Counted from the first letter of the stretch, positions 9,459 through 19,568 are shown. The stretch is DNA of 64,000 nt from Bacillus yapensis (GCF_005280205.1 NZ_SUND01000023.1:1-64000); one strand, 5' to 3'. Notes: generated by a model not told the origin, from the sequence alone. Translations and numbers: made by a program.

Positions 9459-10191
9459 ATTGTAGTTTGTTTAATTCTTCAAGAGCATCTCGCCAATCAA
9501 AATAATCATCAGGTTCATCAAGGGAATACGGATCATCTATATTTTCAAAAACTTCTTCAAATGTTCCATTGTAAATGTTCTGGAATTCGCTAATTTCATC
9601 CATCAGTTCTTTAATTACATCTTCTTTTATGCGATTACGTATACGATAGTGTTGATACAAAGCTTGAATTCGTGATGCCCAAACGCCGTTTTGCCAATAG
9701 AAAAAATTATGGAGAGGGTAACAACGATGACCTACGTCTGTAATCCTTTCCATACCAGTAGATACATACCGGCTTAGGGTAGCTTTAGATATACCTAATA
9801 ACTTTTGAAGTTGGTGTGAAGTAATCAAGGCTTTACGATGGTAAATATACTCAAGCTTACCCCGTTCAGTAATTAATAGAAACATTTGGTCTAAAGCATA
9901 TTTTGCTTTGGCAAAAGATTCTATAAGTGGGAGCCTAGTATCCTTTAGGATGTTATTCAATTCATCTGTCCATTTACTATAAAGAGCTTGTTCTTGAATG
10001 AAAACAGTGTCTTTGGCCGGAGTTATAGTAATAAGATACGAATGATATTTCATTTGCATCGCATATGCGTAATTTGAAACCAATTCAACAGCGCTTATAT
10101 CTGGATGCTGGGTTAGCTTATTAACTAATTTGTTACTAAATTCTTCTCGAAACCCTGATGAATTTGCATTATCATTTTGCAAAGAAATCAA
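9451..10191 (-). CDS. HTH-containing protein, likely partner/antitoxin of the TumE-like gene
   Basis: A 246-residue protein with a helix-turn-helix around residues 130-160 (SHQLQKLLGISKATLSRYVS) and an acidic C-terminus (DDYFDWRDALEELNKL). The TTG start at 10191 is set by AAAGGAGGGATAGA. It overlaps the downstream toxin-like gene. The probable role is DNA-binding autoregulation and neutralisation, inferred from position only. Confidence 0.6.
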   Translation of the reverse strand: MISLQNDNANSSGFREEFSNKLVNKLTQHPDISAVELVSNYAYAMQMKYHSYLITITPAKDTVFIQEQALYSKWTDELNNILKDTRLPLIESFAKAKYALDQMFLLITERGKLEYIYHRKALITSHQLQKLLGISKATLSRYVSTGMERITDVGHRCYPLHNFFYWQNGVWASRIQALYQHYRIRNRIKEDVIKELMDEISEFQNIYNGTFEEVFENIDDPYSLDEPDDYFDWRDALEELNKLQYE

Positions 10192-10358
10192 TTCTATCCC
10201 TCCTTTCCTTTATTTTACCATACAATGAAACGAAATTGTATTTTTGTTTCATTATACTCATTTCTTTCCCTTTTTATGCTGCATATAACCAAAACATAAA
10301 GAATATTTTTATCTTAAAGATTTTGTTTATAAAGGTATACTTTTAGGACAAGTTATCA

Positions 10359-10433
10359 TTCTATGTTAATAACGTTTGAAAACTCCTTAAATATTATTTT
10401 TTAAACGTTTATGTTATTACATAGATTTTATAA
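10359..10433. promoter_or_regulatory. Inverted repeat upstream of serine resolvase (possible res subsite)
   Basis: The arms TCTATGTTAATAACGTTT and AAACGTTTATGTTATTACATAGA (imperfect, one extra base run) flank an AT-rich spacer, 45-115 bases before the resolvase start. Resolvases of this family bind such paired sites next to their own gene. Confidence 0.5.
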
Positions 10434-10475
10434 ACATATTGGTATATAATGGTGAAGTAGGGAGAGTGAAAAAGG

Positions 10476-11114
10476 TTGACAAATTTCGGATATGTTCGAG
10501 TTAGTTCTAAAGATCAAAATGAAGCACGCCAAATACATAAAATGAAGGAATTGGGGATAGAAGAAAGATTTATCTTCATTGATAAATTATCCGGAAAAGA
10601 TTTTGACAGACCGCAATATCTGTTATTAAAAAGATTTATCCAAAAAGGTGATTTAATTTACATCGATGCGTTAGACCGATTAGGACGCAACTATGATGGT
10701 ATCCTTCAAGAATGGAAAGAAATCACTAGGATTTTGCAAGCAGACATAATTGTCCTGGAGAATGCCGAGCTTTTTGACAGTAGGAAATTTCGTTCAATGG
10801 GTGATATGGGGAAAATGCTTGAAGATCAATTTCTAAGTTTGCTTGCATATGCAGCCGAGCAAGAGAGGAAGAGAATACTTTTAAGACAAGCTGAAGGAAT
10901 AGCTGCCGCAAAAGCTTCAGGGCAAACATTTGGTAGGCCTAGCATTAATTACATCAATCTCACAACGGAACAAAAATATTTAATTGAAAAGAATTATGAA
11001 CGATGGAAATCGAAAAAAATTACTGCGGTTGAGTTTATGAAGCTGCTAGATCTGAAGAAAAATACTTTCTATAAAGTAATTAAACAATATGGGGTACGAC
11101 CGAGATACATGTAA
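10476..11114 (+). CDS. Serine resolvase/invertase, 3' end replaced by transposon repeat
   Basis: A 212-residue recombinase with intact catalytic features: FGYVRVSSKDQN (nucleophile Ser), DALDRLGRNYDG, EQERKRILLRQAEGIAAAKA, and a C-terminal HTH region. The TTG start follows GGGAGAG. The last codons (GVRPRYM and stop) are read from the Tn3-family terminal repeat that begins at 11091, so a transposon landed at the very end of the gene; only the last few residues changed and the protein may still work. Confidence 0.85.
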   Translation: MTNFGYVRVSSKDQNEARQIHKMKELGIEERFIFIDKLSGKDFDRPQYLLLKRFIQKGDLIYIDALDRLGRNYDGILQEWKEITRILQADIIVLENAELFDSRKFRSMGDMGKMLEDQFLSLLAYAAEQERKRILLRQAEGIAAAKASGQTFGRPSINYINLTTEQKYLIEKNYERWKSKKITAVEFMKLLDLKKNTFYKVIKQYGVRPRYM

Positions 11115-11676
11115 AAAAGGGTCATAGTATGGTATTGTTTACCATTTATAACCCTTTCTTGCTCTTTACTTTCTTATATACTATACAGGAATATCTTCCT
11201 CGATTGGTTGTGGAATATTTTCTAAATCGATCATATAGTCTCCGAAACGTTTTATATGCCTAGTCAGATAAGGGCTAAGCATGACAATATCTTCTTTTGA
11301 AAATACATAGCCTTCTTTAGAAAGTTCCCACAAAATAAGTGTTATATCACATACATTTTGGAATATTACTGCGTTGGCAACTAAATCATTATATTTAATT
11401 CGCTTTTCTTGTTCTTCTGGATCATTTTCTGAAATGATCCCATCGCCACCAAAAAATAGCCATTTGGAAAAGCCGTTATATGCTTCGACTTTGTTTGTAC
11501 TAGCACCAATTTGCTCTCTTAGTTTTATATCAGAAATATATTTAAGCAAAAATACAGTTCTTACAATCCTTCCTAATTCCCTAAAAGCTTGATATAATCG
11601 GTTTTTTCTACTATAGTTACTTAGTTTTCTAAGTAGTGTAGAGGGTAATATTTTACCAGCTTTTATAGAAAGAACC
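11091..11676. repeat. 586-bp direct repeat, left copy (Tn3 end plus tnpA 3' end)
   Basis: Positions 11091-11676 match 14332-14917 base for base wherever compared (offset 3241). The copy starts with the outer GGGG of a terminal repeat (GGGGTACGACCGAGATACAT, then GTAAAAAAGGGTCATAG) and ends inside tnpA. The match breaks at AGAACC in both copies. This is a scar of recombination or duplication between transposon ends. Confidence 0.9.
11181..11676 (-). pseudogene. tnpA remnant: C-terminal ~165 residues only
   Basis: This is the same coding sequence as the 3' end of the full tnpA at 14422-17388 (LKYISDIKLREQIGASTNK ... IPQPIEEDIPV) and stops abruptly at 11676, where unrelated DNA begins. It lacks most of the DDE catalytic domain, so it is inactive. 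Confidence 0.9.
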
Positions 11677-11751
11677 TGTCACTTTAATCGGTAAATTGCA
11701 CCTGTTTTAAGTGCTATTTTGCACTTCAAAATACGCCTATTCTAAACAATA

Positions 11752-11792
11752 AAAGCACTTATCCAAGCTGTGAGCTGGTAACAAGTGCTTTA
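11752..11792. terminator. Hairpin after resolvase gene
   Basis: The arms AAAGCACTT and AAGTGCTTT lie just past the resolvase stop at 11797. Extra GCACTT-type half repeats lie to the left (11701-11735). Confidence 0.5.
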
Positions 11793-11796
11793 CGTT

Positions 11797-12357
11797 TTAT
11801 TTTAGAGGTTTTTCCAAATAGCGATAAATGGTTGTTCGAGATACGCCCCATTTTTCCGCCACATCTTTAATTGATGTACCATTTTCAATGAGCGATTTCA
11901 TCATTTCAATATCTTTCGCTTCCAGTTTCTCCGGACGTCCCCCAAGACGACCACGCGCTCTAGCTGCTGCTCGTCCTGCTGCTGAGCGTTCCTCGATCAG
12001 ATTCCGTTCAAATTCTGCAAAGGCTGCGAAGAGGTGGAACATTAATTGCCCCGTTGCGTTGCTTTTGTCCATCGTTAGGTTTTCTTGCAGGCTGTGAAAG
12101 CCCACACCTCGTTCGTTCAAAGTATTCACAATCTGTATTAAGTCCTGCATGTTGCGACCAAGACGATCTAATCGCCAAACAACAATGGTATCGCCTTCAC
12201 GTGCATATTGAAGTGCTTCCTCCAAGCCAGGGCGCTGCTTTTTCGCTCCACTCATCTTATCGTGAAAGATTTTTCCACAGCCATGTTGCGTTAACGCATC
12301 CATTTGTAAATCTAAATTTTGTAACCCTGTCGAAACGCGCGCATATCCAATTAACAC
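11797..12357 (-). CDS. TnpR-type serine resolvase
   Basis: A 186-residue resolvase with MLIGYARVSTGLQNLDLQ (catalytic Ser about residue 9), VWRLDRLGRNMQDLI, EFERNLIEERSAAGRAAARA, a GGRPEKL hinge and a C-terminal HTH (IKDVAEKWGVSRTTIYRYL). It appears complete. It differs clearly from the resolvase of the complete transposon (17460-18026) and is richer in G+C, so it comes from another Tn3-type element whose tnpA is missing here. AT-rich repeats upstream (12400-12450) could be its res site. Confidence 0.92.
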   Translation of the reverse strand: MLIGYARVSTGLQNLDLQMDALTQHGCGKIFHDKMSGAKKQRPGLEEALQYAREGDTIVVWRLDRLGRNMQDLIQIVNTLNERGVGFHSLQENLTMDKSNATGQLMFHLFAAFAEFERNLIEERSAAGRAAARARGRLGGRPEKLEAKDIEMMKSLIENGTSIKDVAEKWGVSRTTIYRYLEKPLK

Positions 12358-13096
12358 CAGTAATCACTCTTTTCTCATTTTTCCTTTAAGTTCATTGTAA
12401 CATAAGATAGAATTCAATATGTTATTGAACATAGAATAATGAACAGAGTTTTGTAACACCTATAGCCTTAAAAAACATTCATTTCAACGGATATCTGAGT
12501 GTGTTCAGAAAAGGACGAGTTTTAGAACACATAGAGTAGCATAAGTAGTGGTCATGTTAGATTTTGGAACATGAAGAGTAAAATAAAAAGCGCTGATAAT
12601 TCCGAATAACCGGGTATGTACACTTTTTGCTTTTTATACAAAATGAGCAATAGATGTAAAAAAAACCCGTTGTTAGACGGATGCAGTAAATGGGGACCAT
12701 CGCTGAGCTGTAATTTCTTGTATACATTAAAGTAGTAGTAACCGAAATGGCACAAGTCCCTATAGCTGCATAAACCAAAAATGTAGGGAGCCAAAGTCAA
12801 AACGCTTTCACATCTAAAACTTATAAATTTTTGACGCACAGATTTTTAGATTTATTTTAACTGTTCTCTCAAAGATTGTTGCTATCGTGCATAATTTAGG
12901 CATTTGAAAAGGCGTACCTCTGATAATAGATTAGTACGCCTTTTCCATCTCATTTTTAATGTCAAAGCGGGAGTCGAACTGAAGCAAACGCCCTATTTAG
13001 TCAAATAGAACTAAAAATAAATAAAAAAACATATAAATTTCTTCAATGGGTATATTATATACAAGTTATATCAATTTATAGTAGGAGGTTTTACTT
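12358..13096. other. Intergenic region, probable res site and hairpin, no gene
   Basis: No convincing coding sequence in 740 bases. Next to the resolvase there are GAACATAGAATAATGAACAG-type repeats (about 12400-12450) that could be res. A strong hairpin AAAAGGCGTAC / GTACGCCTTTT lies at 12907-12944. AGGAGG precedes the dehydrogenase start. Confidence 0.55.
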
Positions 13097-14236
13097 GTGA
13101 AAGCAGTTACTTTTCAAGGTTCCAAGGATATGCAAGTGAAAGAAGTTCCAGATGCGAAGCTTCAACAAAAAGACGATATTGTCGTGCGCATTACATCAAC
13201 AGCGATATGCGGATCTGACTTACATATTTATCAAGGTGCCCTGCCAGCTGAAAAAGATTACGTAGTTGGCCACGAGCCTATGGGTATTGTAGAAGAAGTA
13301 GGGCCAGAGGTAACAAAAGTGAAGAAAGGGGACAGAGTTGTCATACCGTTTAATATTTCGTGTGGCAGCTGTTTCTATTGTCAGCATGATTTGGAGAGCC
13401 AATGCGATAATTCTAATCCAAATCCAGAAATTGATACAGGCGGATATTTTGGATTTACGGAGCGTTACGGTAATCATCCAGGTGGACAAGCTGAATATTT
13501 GCGTGTTCCTTATGGGAATTTTATGCCTTTTGTAATTCCTGAATCTGTTGAACTTGAAGATGAAGCATTACTGTTTATGTCTGATGTACTACCAACTGCT
13601 TATTGGAGCATTGAAAGTGCAGGGGTAAAAAAAGGGGATACAGTTGCCGTACTCGGCTGTGGACCGGTTGGGTTAATGGCGCAAAAGTTTGCATGGATGA
13701 AAGGCGCAAAAAGAGTCATTGCGGTCGATAATCTTCCATATAGGCTTGAACGTGCCAAAAAAATGAACAATGTTGAAATTTATAATTTTGATGAATTTGA
13801 TGATATGGGTTCCCATATTAAAGAAATCACAAATGGCGGTGTAGACGCAGTCATTGACTGCGTAGGGATGGATGGTAAAAAAACACCCCTCGAAGCTGCC
13901 GAACAAAAGATGAAGCTTATTGGTGGAACAATTAGCCCGATCAAAATCGGTATGAATGCTGTGAGAAAATTTGGAACGTTGCAGCTGACTGGGGTCTACG
14001 GGTCCAAATATAACCAGTTCCCTTTAGGGAATATATTTGAAAGAAATGTACAAATAAAAATGGGCCAAGCACCTGTCATACATTACATGCCAATGCTCTT
14101 TAAAATGATTACGTCGGGAGAGTTGGACCCAACAGAAATCGTCTCTCATAAAATGCGTCTAGACCAGGCGAGCGAAGCCTATCAAATCTTTAATGATCAC
14201 GAAGATGAGTGTGTCAAAGTCATTCTTCAACCCTAA
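13097..14236 (+). CDS. Zinc-dependent alcohol dehydrogenase, glutathione-independent formaldehyde dehydrogenase type
   Basis: A 379-residue medium-chain dehydrogenase. The zinc ligands appear as [11 protein letters not shown] (Cys) and [12 protein letters not shown] (His-Glu), with a structural-zinc loop [15 protein letters not shown]. The Rossmann motif is [13 protein letters not shown]. The long insertion [21 protein letters not shown] is typical of the formaldehyde dehydrogenase (FdhA-like) branch, which oxidises formaldehyde with NAD. AGGAGGTTTTACTT precedes the start. It sits immediately left of the transposon carrying the hxlAB genes, so a role in formaldehyde removal is likely; other aldehydes or alcohols remain possible. 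Confidence 0.85.
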   Translation: MKAVTFQGSKDMQVKEVPDAKLQQKDDIVVRITSTAICGSDLHIYQGALPAEKDYVVGHEPMGIVEEVGPEVTKVKKGDRVVIPFNISCGSCFYCQHDLESQCDNSNPNPEIDTGGYFGFTERYGNHPGGQAEYLRVPYGNFMPFVIPESVELEDEALLFMSDVLPTAYWSIESAGVKKGDTVAVLGCGPVGLMAQKFAWMKGAKRVIAVDNLPYRLERAKKMNNVEIYNFDEFDDMGSHIKEITNGGVDAVIDCVGMDGKKTPLEAAEQKMKLIGGTISPIKIGMNAVRKFGTLQLTGVYGSKYNQFPLGNIFERNVQIKMGQAPVIHYMPMLFKMITSGELDPTEIVSHKMRLDQASEAYQIFNDHEDECVKVILQP

Positions 14237-14267
14237 TCTTACTATACACTTCCAGATTGTATTATAA

Positions 14268-14331
14268 CCAATAGTATACTTTTTATCACTATGTAAAAGT
14301 AAAGTGTGTACTTACAAAATAATGCTATATT
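14268..14331. promoter_or_regulatory. Truncated copy of the hxlR-hxlA control region
   Basis: AATAGTATACTTTTTATCAC and AAAGTGTGTACTT closely match the region between hxlR and hxlA (ATAGTATACTTTTTGTTAC, AAAGTGCATACTT). It lies right after the dehydrogenase and is cut by the transposon end at 14332. Either a lost hxlR-like gene or operon once followed, or this was brought in by recombination. Confidence 0.65.
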
Positions 14332-14368
14332 GGGGTACGACCGAGATACATGTAAAAAAGGGTCATAG
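14332..14368 (+). repeat. Left terminal inverted repeat of the RuMP transposon
   Basis: GGGG outer end, 37 bases, directly downstream of the tnpA stop. It is identical to the copy at 11091. Confidence 0.92.
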
Positions 14369-14421
14369 TATGGTATTGTTTACCATTTATAACCCTTTCT
14401 TGCTCTTTACTTTCTTATATA

Positions 14422-17388
14422 CTATACAGGAATATCTTCCTCGATTGGTTGTGGAATATTTTCTAAATCGATCATATAGTCTCCGAAACGTTTTATATGC
14501 CTAGTCAGATAAGGGCTAAGCATGACAATATCTTCTTTTGAAAATACATAGCCTTCTTTAGAAAGTTCCCACAAAATAAGTGTTATATCACATACATTTT
14601 GGAATATTACTGCGTTGGCAACTAAATCATTATATTTAATTCGCTTTTCTTGTTCTTCTGGATCATTTTCTGAAATGATCCCATCGCCACCAAAAAATAG
14701 CCATTTGGAAAAGCCGTTATATGCTTCGACTTTGTTTGTACTAGCACCAATTTGCTCTCTTAGTTTTATATCAGAAATATATTTAAGCAAAAATACAGTT
14801 CTTACAATCCTTCCTAATTCCCTAAAAGCTTGATATAATCGGTTTTTTCTACTATAGTTACTTAGTTTTCTAAGTAGTGTAGAGGGTAATATTTTACCAG
14901 CTTTTATAGAAAGAACCACTTGGAGCAGATCTTGCCAGTGTGTTTCAATTAGGTCCCAGTCAACGGTATCACTAAACAACTGATCAATGTGGTGATATTT
15001 TGTGTCCTTATCAGCCCTGTAAAATTTTAAATCCTTCCAATTTCGAATACGAGGCATTAAATTAATCCCCAATAAATGTGCAAGTGCAAAAACAGGCGTT
15101 GATTGACCTTGCGTATCAGCATGTAACGTATCGGGCTGAATGTCTGATTTATTTTTCAGCAAACCATCAATAATATAAACTGCTTCCCAAACTCCACATG
15201 GAATGAAGTGACTAAAGAGTGCAATATAAGTATCTGAAACATGATGATATGCAATCCCCCCATAACCTCCGTATCGAATGTGGTATTCAGAGATTAAGTT
15301 TTCTTCGTAGAGATCAAATTTTGTTCCATCTGCAGCAGCCGTTTTTCCATCACCCCATAGTCTAGGCAAACTAAATTGATTGTATTGATTTAAAATATTA
15401 CGAATAGCTTCGTCTATTTTAGATGCATTAATATGTCGCCGATTTACAAATGAAATCATGTGTGGGGTTACTGCTTTTTTCATGTGCTTAGAAGTCTGTG
15501 TTGGTCCTAAATTACATCCGTATCCAAAAGAAGTAATGATATAACGTTCCATTGCATTTTCAAGCTTAGGATCTGAACCAGATAATGGTCCAAAATGCCG
15601 TGTCCAATTTGTCCAATGTTCTACATTACAAAGAATATCTAAGACATTTCGTTCAGGTAACCGTTGAGAAATAACTACCTCTAACGCCTTACTTGTCTGA
15701 GGTTGTTCTTTTCTCATTATTTTTCTCAACGTTGGTTCTCCATTTTCATTAATGATTACCTGGCCGTTATCAGGGTAGTTTAAATCTACTTTTTGTGCAG
15801 TATCTCCTAGCCAGAGCTTTAATTGTTGAACAAAATCCCCTGAATTTGAAGAAAAGCCAAGTTCCTTACAGTATTCATCTACCATAGGTTTACACTCATC
15901 CCAAGAAAGGAGCTGTTCACGGTAATCAGCAAAATTCTCTGATCCTTTTACACAAAGGTCTCCCGTTTTTAAATCGCTTGCAAGATAGGAAAAAATACAG
16001 ATTTCAAGGTGTTTACGATGGATTAAGTTATTTTCTTTAGGTACATAAATCGTTTTTTTCCACTGTTCACTAGCAAATGAAAGATCCAAATCTATTTGTA
16101 GCTTTACAATTTTTCGGTTCTCATTATCACGTAAAAATTGTAAAGCTTCTAAAAGTGATTGATCCTGTGTGGTTGAATTAATTTCAATCATACTAATCAA
16201 TCTAAAAAGAGTTTTCCTGTGGCTTTTATAGAACTTCCATAAAAGAGGAAGGTAGTTATTGCCATTATATGATGAAATTGATTCACAATCTTCTTTTAAT
16301 GCGTCGATACCACCTCTTCTCCCTAATAACTCCCTTATTTTCTGACCAGTCAAGGTATCGTTCTCATTTATACTTGTGGCATTTAAGACTTCCGCCAAAA
16401 CAGATATAAGATTTTCAGTTTTTGATCTATGTTTTTCTCGAAGAAGTTCTAGCTCCTCTTTGCCTTTGTTATGTATAGTTCTGACTCTTTTGAGAAACAT
16501 CTCTACCAAACTATCTATAGCTGAAATTTTTGAGCGATAAATCATACAAAGTAGCAGCATATATCTTTTAGCTAAATTAAAGTCTTTTAATTCTGATGCA
16601 TCAAGCGCTTTTGCTTCTAAAGCGAAGTGTTTAATTTTTAAATTTGGAATATCCTCTAGTAAGCTATCAATTTCTTCTATAAAATCAGTTAACAGAAGTA
16701 ACCTATTTTGTATTTCTTTCATATGCGAAAGTGTTGCGCTTTTTGGAATTTCTTTTAATAAGTTATATTCAGAAGTCCGATTATCATTTTTAGTAACTAG
16801 TAATTGATCTAATTTTCGCTCAATTTCAGGAGTCAATTTTGAAAATACTGAATTAAATAACTGGTGATTCACTAATGTTCTTATACGACGAGCCAATCGA
16901 TCTAATGTACTAAAAGCAGGTAATTCACACCTTTCTTTTATTAATATTTCAATGGATACGTTGATAAGATCGGCTGGATTGTCCATTACCTGTGTAGCCT
17001 TATAAATTGAAGTAGTTGCAATATGTAAGGCTTCTTTTCCATAAGGACGTACATTGAGGTAATCTCTAATTGCTTTTTGATGTCGGTAAATTGATTTACT
17101 ATTGTAATTCGGTTCAACACTAGCAGAGAGATTCAAACAGGTCCGAATATGAATCATGATCTCTACAGGAATATCTTTCGGTGGAGGAAAGTAACCAAGT
17201 CGTTGGAAAGACTTTAACATAACTAATAGACTTAGAACTGAAACAGGTCCTCTAGCAACTTTATGCGCAAATTGGTTTTCTTCAGGTGTAGGGGAGTAAA
17301 CATCACGAAGTTCTTTTGAAGTAGGACGTTTTTTAAATCTTGGATAAGCCGTACGTTCTATAGATGACAAATTACCAACTCCATTCAA
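14422..17388 (-). CDS. tnpA: Tn3-family transposase TnpA (DDE)
   Basis: A 988-residue transposase of normal Tn3 length. The N-terminal part holds the repeat-binding helices; the C-terminal third holds the DDE domain with ADGTKFDLYEENLISEYH (first Asp), DTLHADTQGQST (second Asp) and STNKVEAYNGFSKWLFFGG (Glu). The family performs replicative transposition via cointegrates, later resolved by TnpR. The stop is 54 bases from the terminal repeat. It looks intact. Confidence 0.96.
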   Translation of the reverse strand: MNGVGNLSSIERTAYPRFKKRPTSKELRDVYSPTPEENQFAHKVARGPVSVLSLLVMLKSFQRLGYFPPPKDIPVEIMIHIRTCLNLSASVEPNYNSKSIYRHQKAIRDYLNVRPYGKEALHIATTSIYKATQVMDNPADLINVSIEILIKERCELPAFSTLDRLARRIRTLVNHQLFNSVFSKLTPEIERKLDQLLVTKNDNRTSEYNLLKEIPKSATLSHMKEIQNRLLLLTDFIEEIDSLLEDIPNLKIKHFALEAKALDASELKDFNLAKRYMLLLCMIYRSKISAIDSLVEMFLKRVRTIHNKGKEELELLREKHRSKTENLISVLAEVLNATSINENDTLTGQKIRELLGRRGGIDALKEDCESISSYNGNNYLPLLWKFYKSHRKTLFRLISMIEINSTTQDQSLLEALQFLRDNENRKIVKLQIDLDLSFASEQWKKTIYVPKENNLIHRKHLEICIFSYLASDLKTGDLCVKGSENFADYREQLLSWDECKPMVDEYCKELGFSSNSGDFVQQLKLWLGDTAQKVDLNYPDNGQVIINENGEPTLRKIMRKEQPQTSKALEVVISQRLPERNVLDILCNVEHWTNWTRHFGPLSGSDPKLENAMERYIITSFGYGCNLGPTQTSKHMKKAVTPHMISFVNRRHINASKIDEAIRNILNQYNQFSLPRLWGDGKTAAADGTKFDLYEENLISEYHIRYGGYGGIAYHHVSDTYIALFSHFIPCGVWEAVYIIDGLLKNKSDIQPDTLHADTQGQSTPVFALAHLLGINLMPRIRNWKDLKFYRADKDTKYHHIDQLFSDTVDWDLIETHWQDLLQVVLSIKAGKILPSTLLRKLSNYSRKNRLYQAFRELGRIVRTVFLLKYISDIKLREQIGASTNKVEAYNGFSKWLFFGGDGIISENDPEEQEKRIKYNDLVANAVIFQNVCDITLILWELSKEGYVFSKEDIVMLSPYLTRHIKRFGDYMIDLENIPQPIEEDIPV

Positions 17389-17459
17389 ATTAAGTTGGGG
17401 GTGGTGACAGAGTAGCTGCCCTAGTCCGTCACATAATTCCCTAAAAATATAAGAGATTA

Positions 17460-18026
17460 TTAATTTGCTTCTACTAGTTTTCTTTTATTAATCGCTCGAT
17501 ATAATGATCCCTGTGAAAGTCCTGTACCTTCTACAATTTCTTTTACCGAGTATTCTTTACTGTCATACATCCTCAAGGCTATTTCAATTTTCCCTTGATC
17601 CACTTTAGGCCTTCCTAGTTTTTTTCCTCTTCTTTTACTCGCTTCTAACCCTTCTTTAACTCTTTCTACAATTAAATTTCTTTCTAACTCTGCGATGACA
17701 CACATCATTTGAAACATGGCTTTTCCCGTTGATGTTCTTGTATCCATGTTCTCCTTAATAGAAACGAACTTTACACCAGTATCCTCGAATTGCTGAATAA
17801 TAGAAAGAATATCAAGTGTTTTTCTCCCTAAGCGTGAAATACTTTCTACTACAACGGTATCACCTTTCCTTATTACATCTAGCAATGAGTTAAGTCCATC
17901 TCTATCCTTTGTAGTCCCAGTAAATTTCTCTTGAACCATTTTTTCACAGCCGTACTCAGAAAGTAATATAATTTGTCGGTCTAAATTTTGGTCAACTGTC
18001 GAAACTCGAGCATAACCGATTATCAT
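17460..18026 (-). CDS. tnpR: TnpR serine resolvase of the RuMP transposon
   Basis: A 188-residue resolvase with MIIGYARVSTVDQNLDRQ (nucleophile Ser), SISRLGRKTLDIL, ELERNLIVERVKEGLEASK and a C-terminal HTH (YSVKEIVEGTGLSQGSLYRAI). It lies upstream of tnpA on the same strand, 71 bases apart, so the two are probably co-transcribed from the res region at 18030-18205. Confidence 0.95.
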   Translation of the reverse strand: MIIGYARVSTVDQNLDRQIILLSEYGCEKMVQEKFTGTTKDRDGLNSLLDVIRKGDTVVVESISRLGRKTLDILSIIQQFEDTGVKFVSIKENMDTRTSTGKAMFQMMCVIAELERNLIVERVKEGLEASKRRGKKLGRPKVDQGKIEIALRMYDSKEYSVKEIVEGTGLSQGSLYRAINKRKLVEAN

Positions 18027-18029
18027 AAA

Positions 18030-18205
18030 GAAGCCTCCTGCACAATTTAATAATCTAATTGTACAAGAGACATCATTTTTGTAAAAGTATTTGGTAAAAC
18101 TTTTGGTAATTATTTTTGGTAACCTATAAAATTAGTAAAATCAAGCATCAGTATTTCTCATAAATATTGTTACAAAAAATATGGTTTTTGGTAACAATCT
18201 TTTTA
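18030..18205. promoter_or_regulatory. Putative res site / tnpR promoter region
   Basis: Repeated TTTGGTAA-type boxes (ATTTGGTAAAACTTTTGGTA, TTTTTGGTAACC, ATTGTTACAAAAA, TTTTTGGTAACAATC) in direct and inverted orientation fill the space before tnpR. This is the expected position and style of the three resolvase-binding subsites of a Tn3-family res. Confidence 0.6.
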
Positions 18206-18230
18206 TTAATACAAAACCAATCAGATATAA

Positions 18231-19568
18231 TTATTTTGATAAACGCTCCATGAGAGTAGCTTTTTCTGCTTCAAAACCAGGTTTGTCAAGTAAAGCAAAC
18301 ATATTCTTCTTGTATGCTTCGACTCCAGGCTGGTCAAATGGGTTAACTCCTAATAGATGGCCACTAATCCCACATGCCTTCTCAAAAAAGTAAACCATCT
18401 CACCGTAAGTGTATTCATTCATTTCATCCAGTTCAATCACGAGATTAGGTACTTCTCCATCTATATGGGCCATAAGGGTACCCTGAAATGCACTTTTGTT
18501 GACTTCATCCATCGTCTTACCTGCCAGGAAGTTTAATCCATCAATATTTTCTGGATCCTCCTGAATAGTCACTTCAATTCGAGGTTTCTTAATCTGTAAA
18601 ACCGTTTCTAAAAGGTTTCGTCGACCTTCTTGTACATATTGCCCCATGGAATGCAAATCCGTTGAAAAATCAACGGAAGCAGGGAATAGCCCCTTTTGAT
18701 CTTTTCCTTCACTTTCCCCAAACAGCTGCTTCCACCATTCCGATACGTAGTGAAGGGAGGGCTCATAGTTAACAAGCACTTCAATTGCTTTTCCCTTATT
18801 GTAGAGTACATTTCGGACCGCAGCATACTGATAGCTCTCATTTGTCAATAAATCAGGATTGTTGTATTTACGGGCTGCTGCTGCTGCCCCTTCCATCATA
18901 TGATCAATATCAAGTCCTGCTACGGCAATTGGTAAGAGACCAACTGCTGTTAGCACAGAATACCTTCCACCTACATCATCCGGAATAACAAACGTTTCAT
19001 ATCCTTCTTTGTCCGCAAGCTTTTTTAATACGCCTTTTTCCTGATCTGTAGTGGCAAAAATACGTTTTCTCGCCTCTTCTTTTCCGTATTTTTTCTCCAT
19101 ATAGTCACGAAAAATACGGAAAGCAAGGGCTGGCTCTGTCGTTGTTCCTGATTTGGAAATGACGTTAACAGAGATATCTTTCCCCTCTAATAGTTCAAAT
19201 AAATGAGATATATAAGTAGAACTGATATTGTGACCGGCAAAATACACTTTTGTCTTATCGTTCATTTGGTTATGAAAGCTATGGGACAAAGCTTCTATAG
19301 CTGATCTTGCACCCAAATACGAACCACCAATACCAATTACAACCATTGCGTCTGAATGTTTCTTGATTCTTTCAGCAGCTTGTTTAATTCTTTCAAATTC
19401 ACTCTTATCATAGTTTAGTGGCAAATCGACCCAACCAAGATAATCAGAGCCGGGGCCTGTTTTTTCATGTAGCATTTTATGAGCCACTTTTACAAATTCA
19501 CTTAGATTATCTACTTCACTCTTTTTCATAAATGCTAATGCATTGGAGTAATCAAACGAAATAGTCAT
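18231..19568 (-). CDS. pgi: Glucose-6-phosphate isomerase
   Basis: 445 residues, the length of the Bacillus-type enzyme. Motifs include [37 protein letters not shown] (phosphate-binding Ser/Thr) and [19 protein letters not shown]. It interconverts fructose 6-phosphate and glucose 6-phosphate in the cytosol. In this cargo it feeds fructose 6-phosphate made by HxlAB into Zwf. The start follows AAAGGGGAAG. It is the last gene of the minus-strand cargo run zwf, gnd, hypothetical, pgi. Confidence 0.96.
   Translation of the reverse strand: MTISFDYSNALAFMKKSEVDNLSEFVKVAHKMLHEKTGPGSDYLGWVDLPLNYDKSEFERIKQAAERIKKHSDAMVVIGIGGSYLGARSAIEALSHSFHNQMNDKTKVYFAGHNISSTYISHLFELLEGKDISVNVISKSGTTTEPALAFRIFRDYMEKKYGKEEARKRIFATTDQEKGVLKKLADKEGYETFVIPDDVGGRYSVLTAVGLLPIAVAGLDIDHMMEGAAAAARKYNNPDLLTNESYQYAAVRNVLYNKGKAIEVLVNYEPSLHYVSEWWKQLFGESEGKDQKGLFPASVDFSTDLHSMGQYVQEGRRNLLETVLQIKKPRIEVTIQEDPENIDGLNFLAGKTMDEVNKSAFQGTLMAHIDGEVPNLVIELDEMNEYTYGEMVYFFEKACGISGHLLGVNPFDQPGVEAYKKNMFALLDKPGFEAEKATLMERLSK

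Noticed and set aside
12552..12839. 95-residue minus-strand ORF
   Set aside because: No ribosome site, no family resemblance, composition like the non-coding surroundings.
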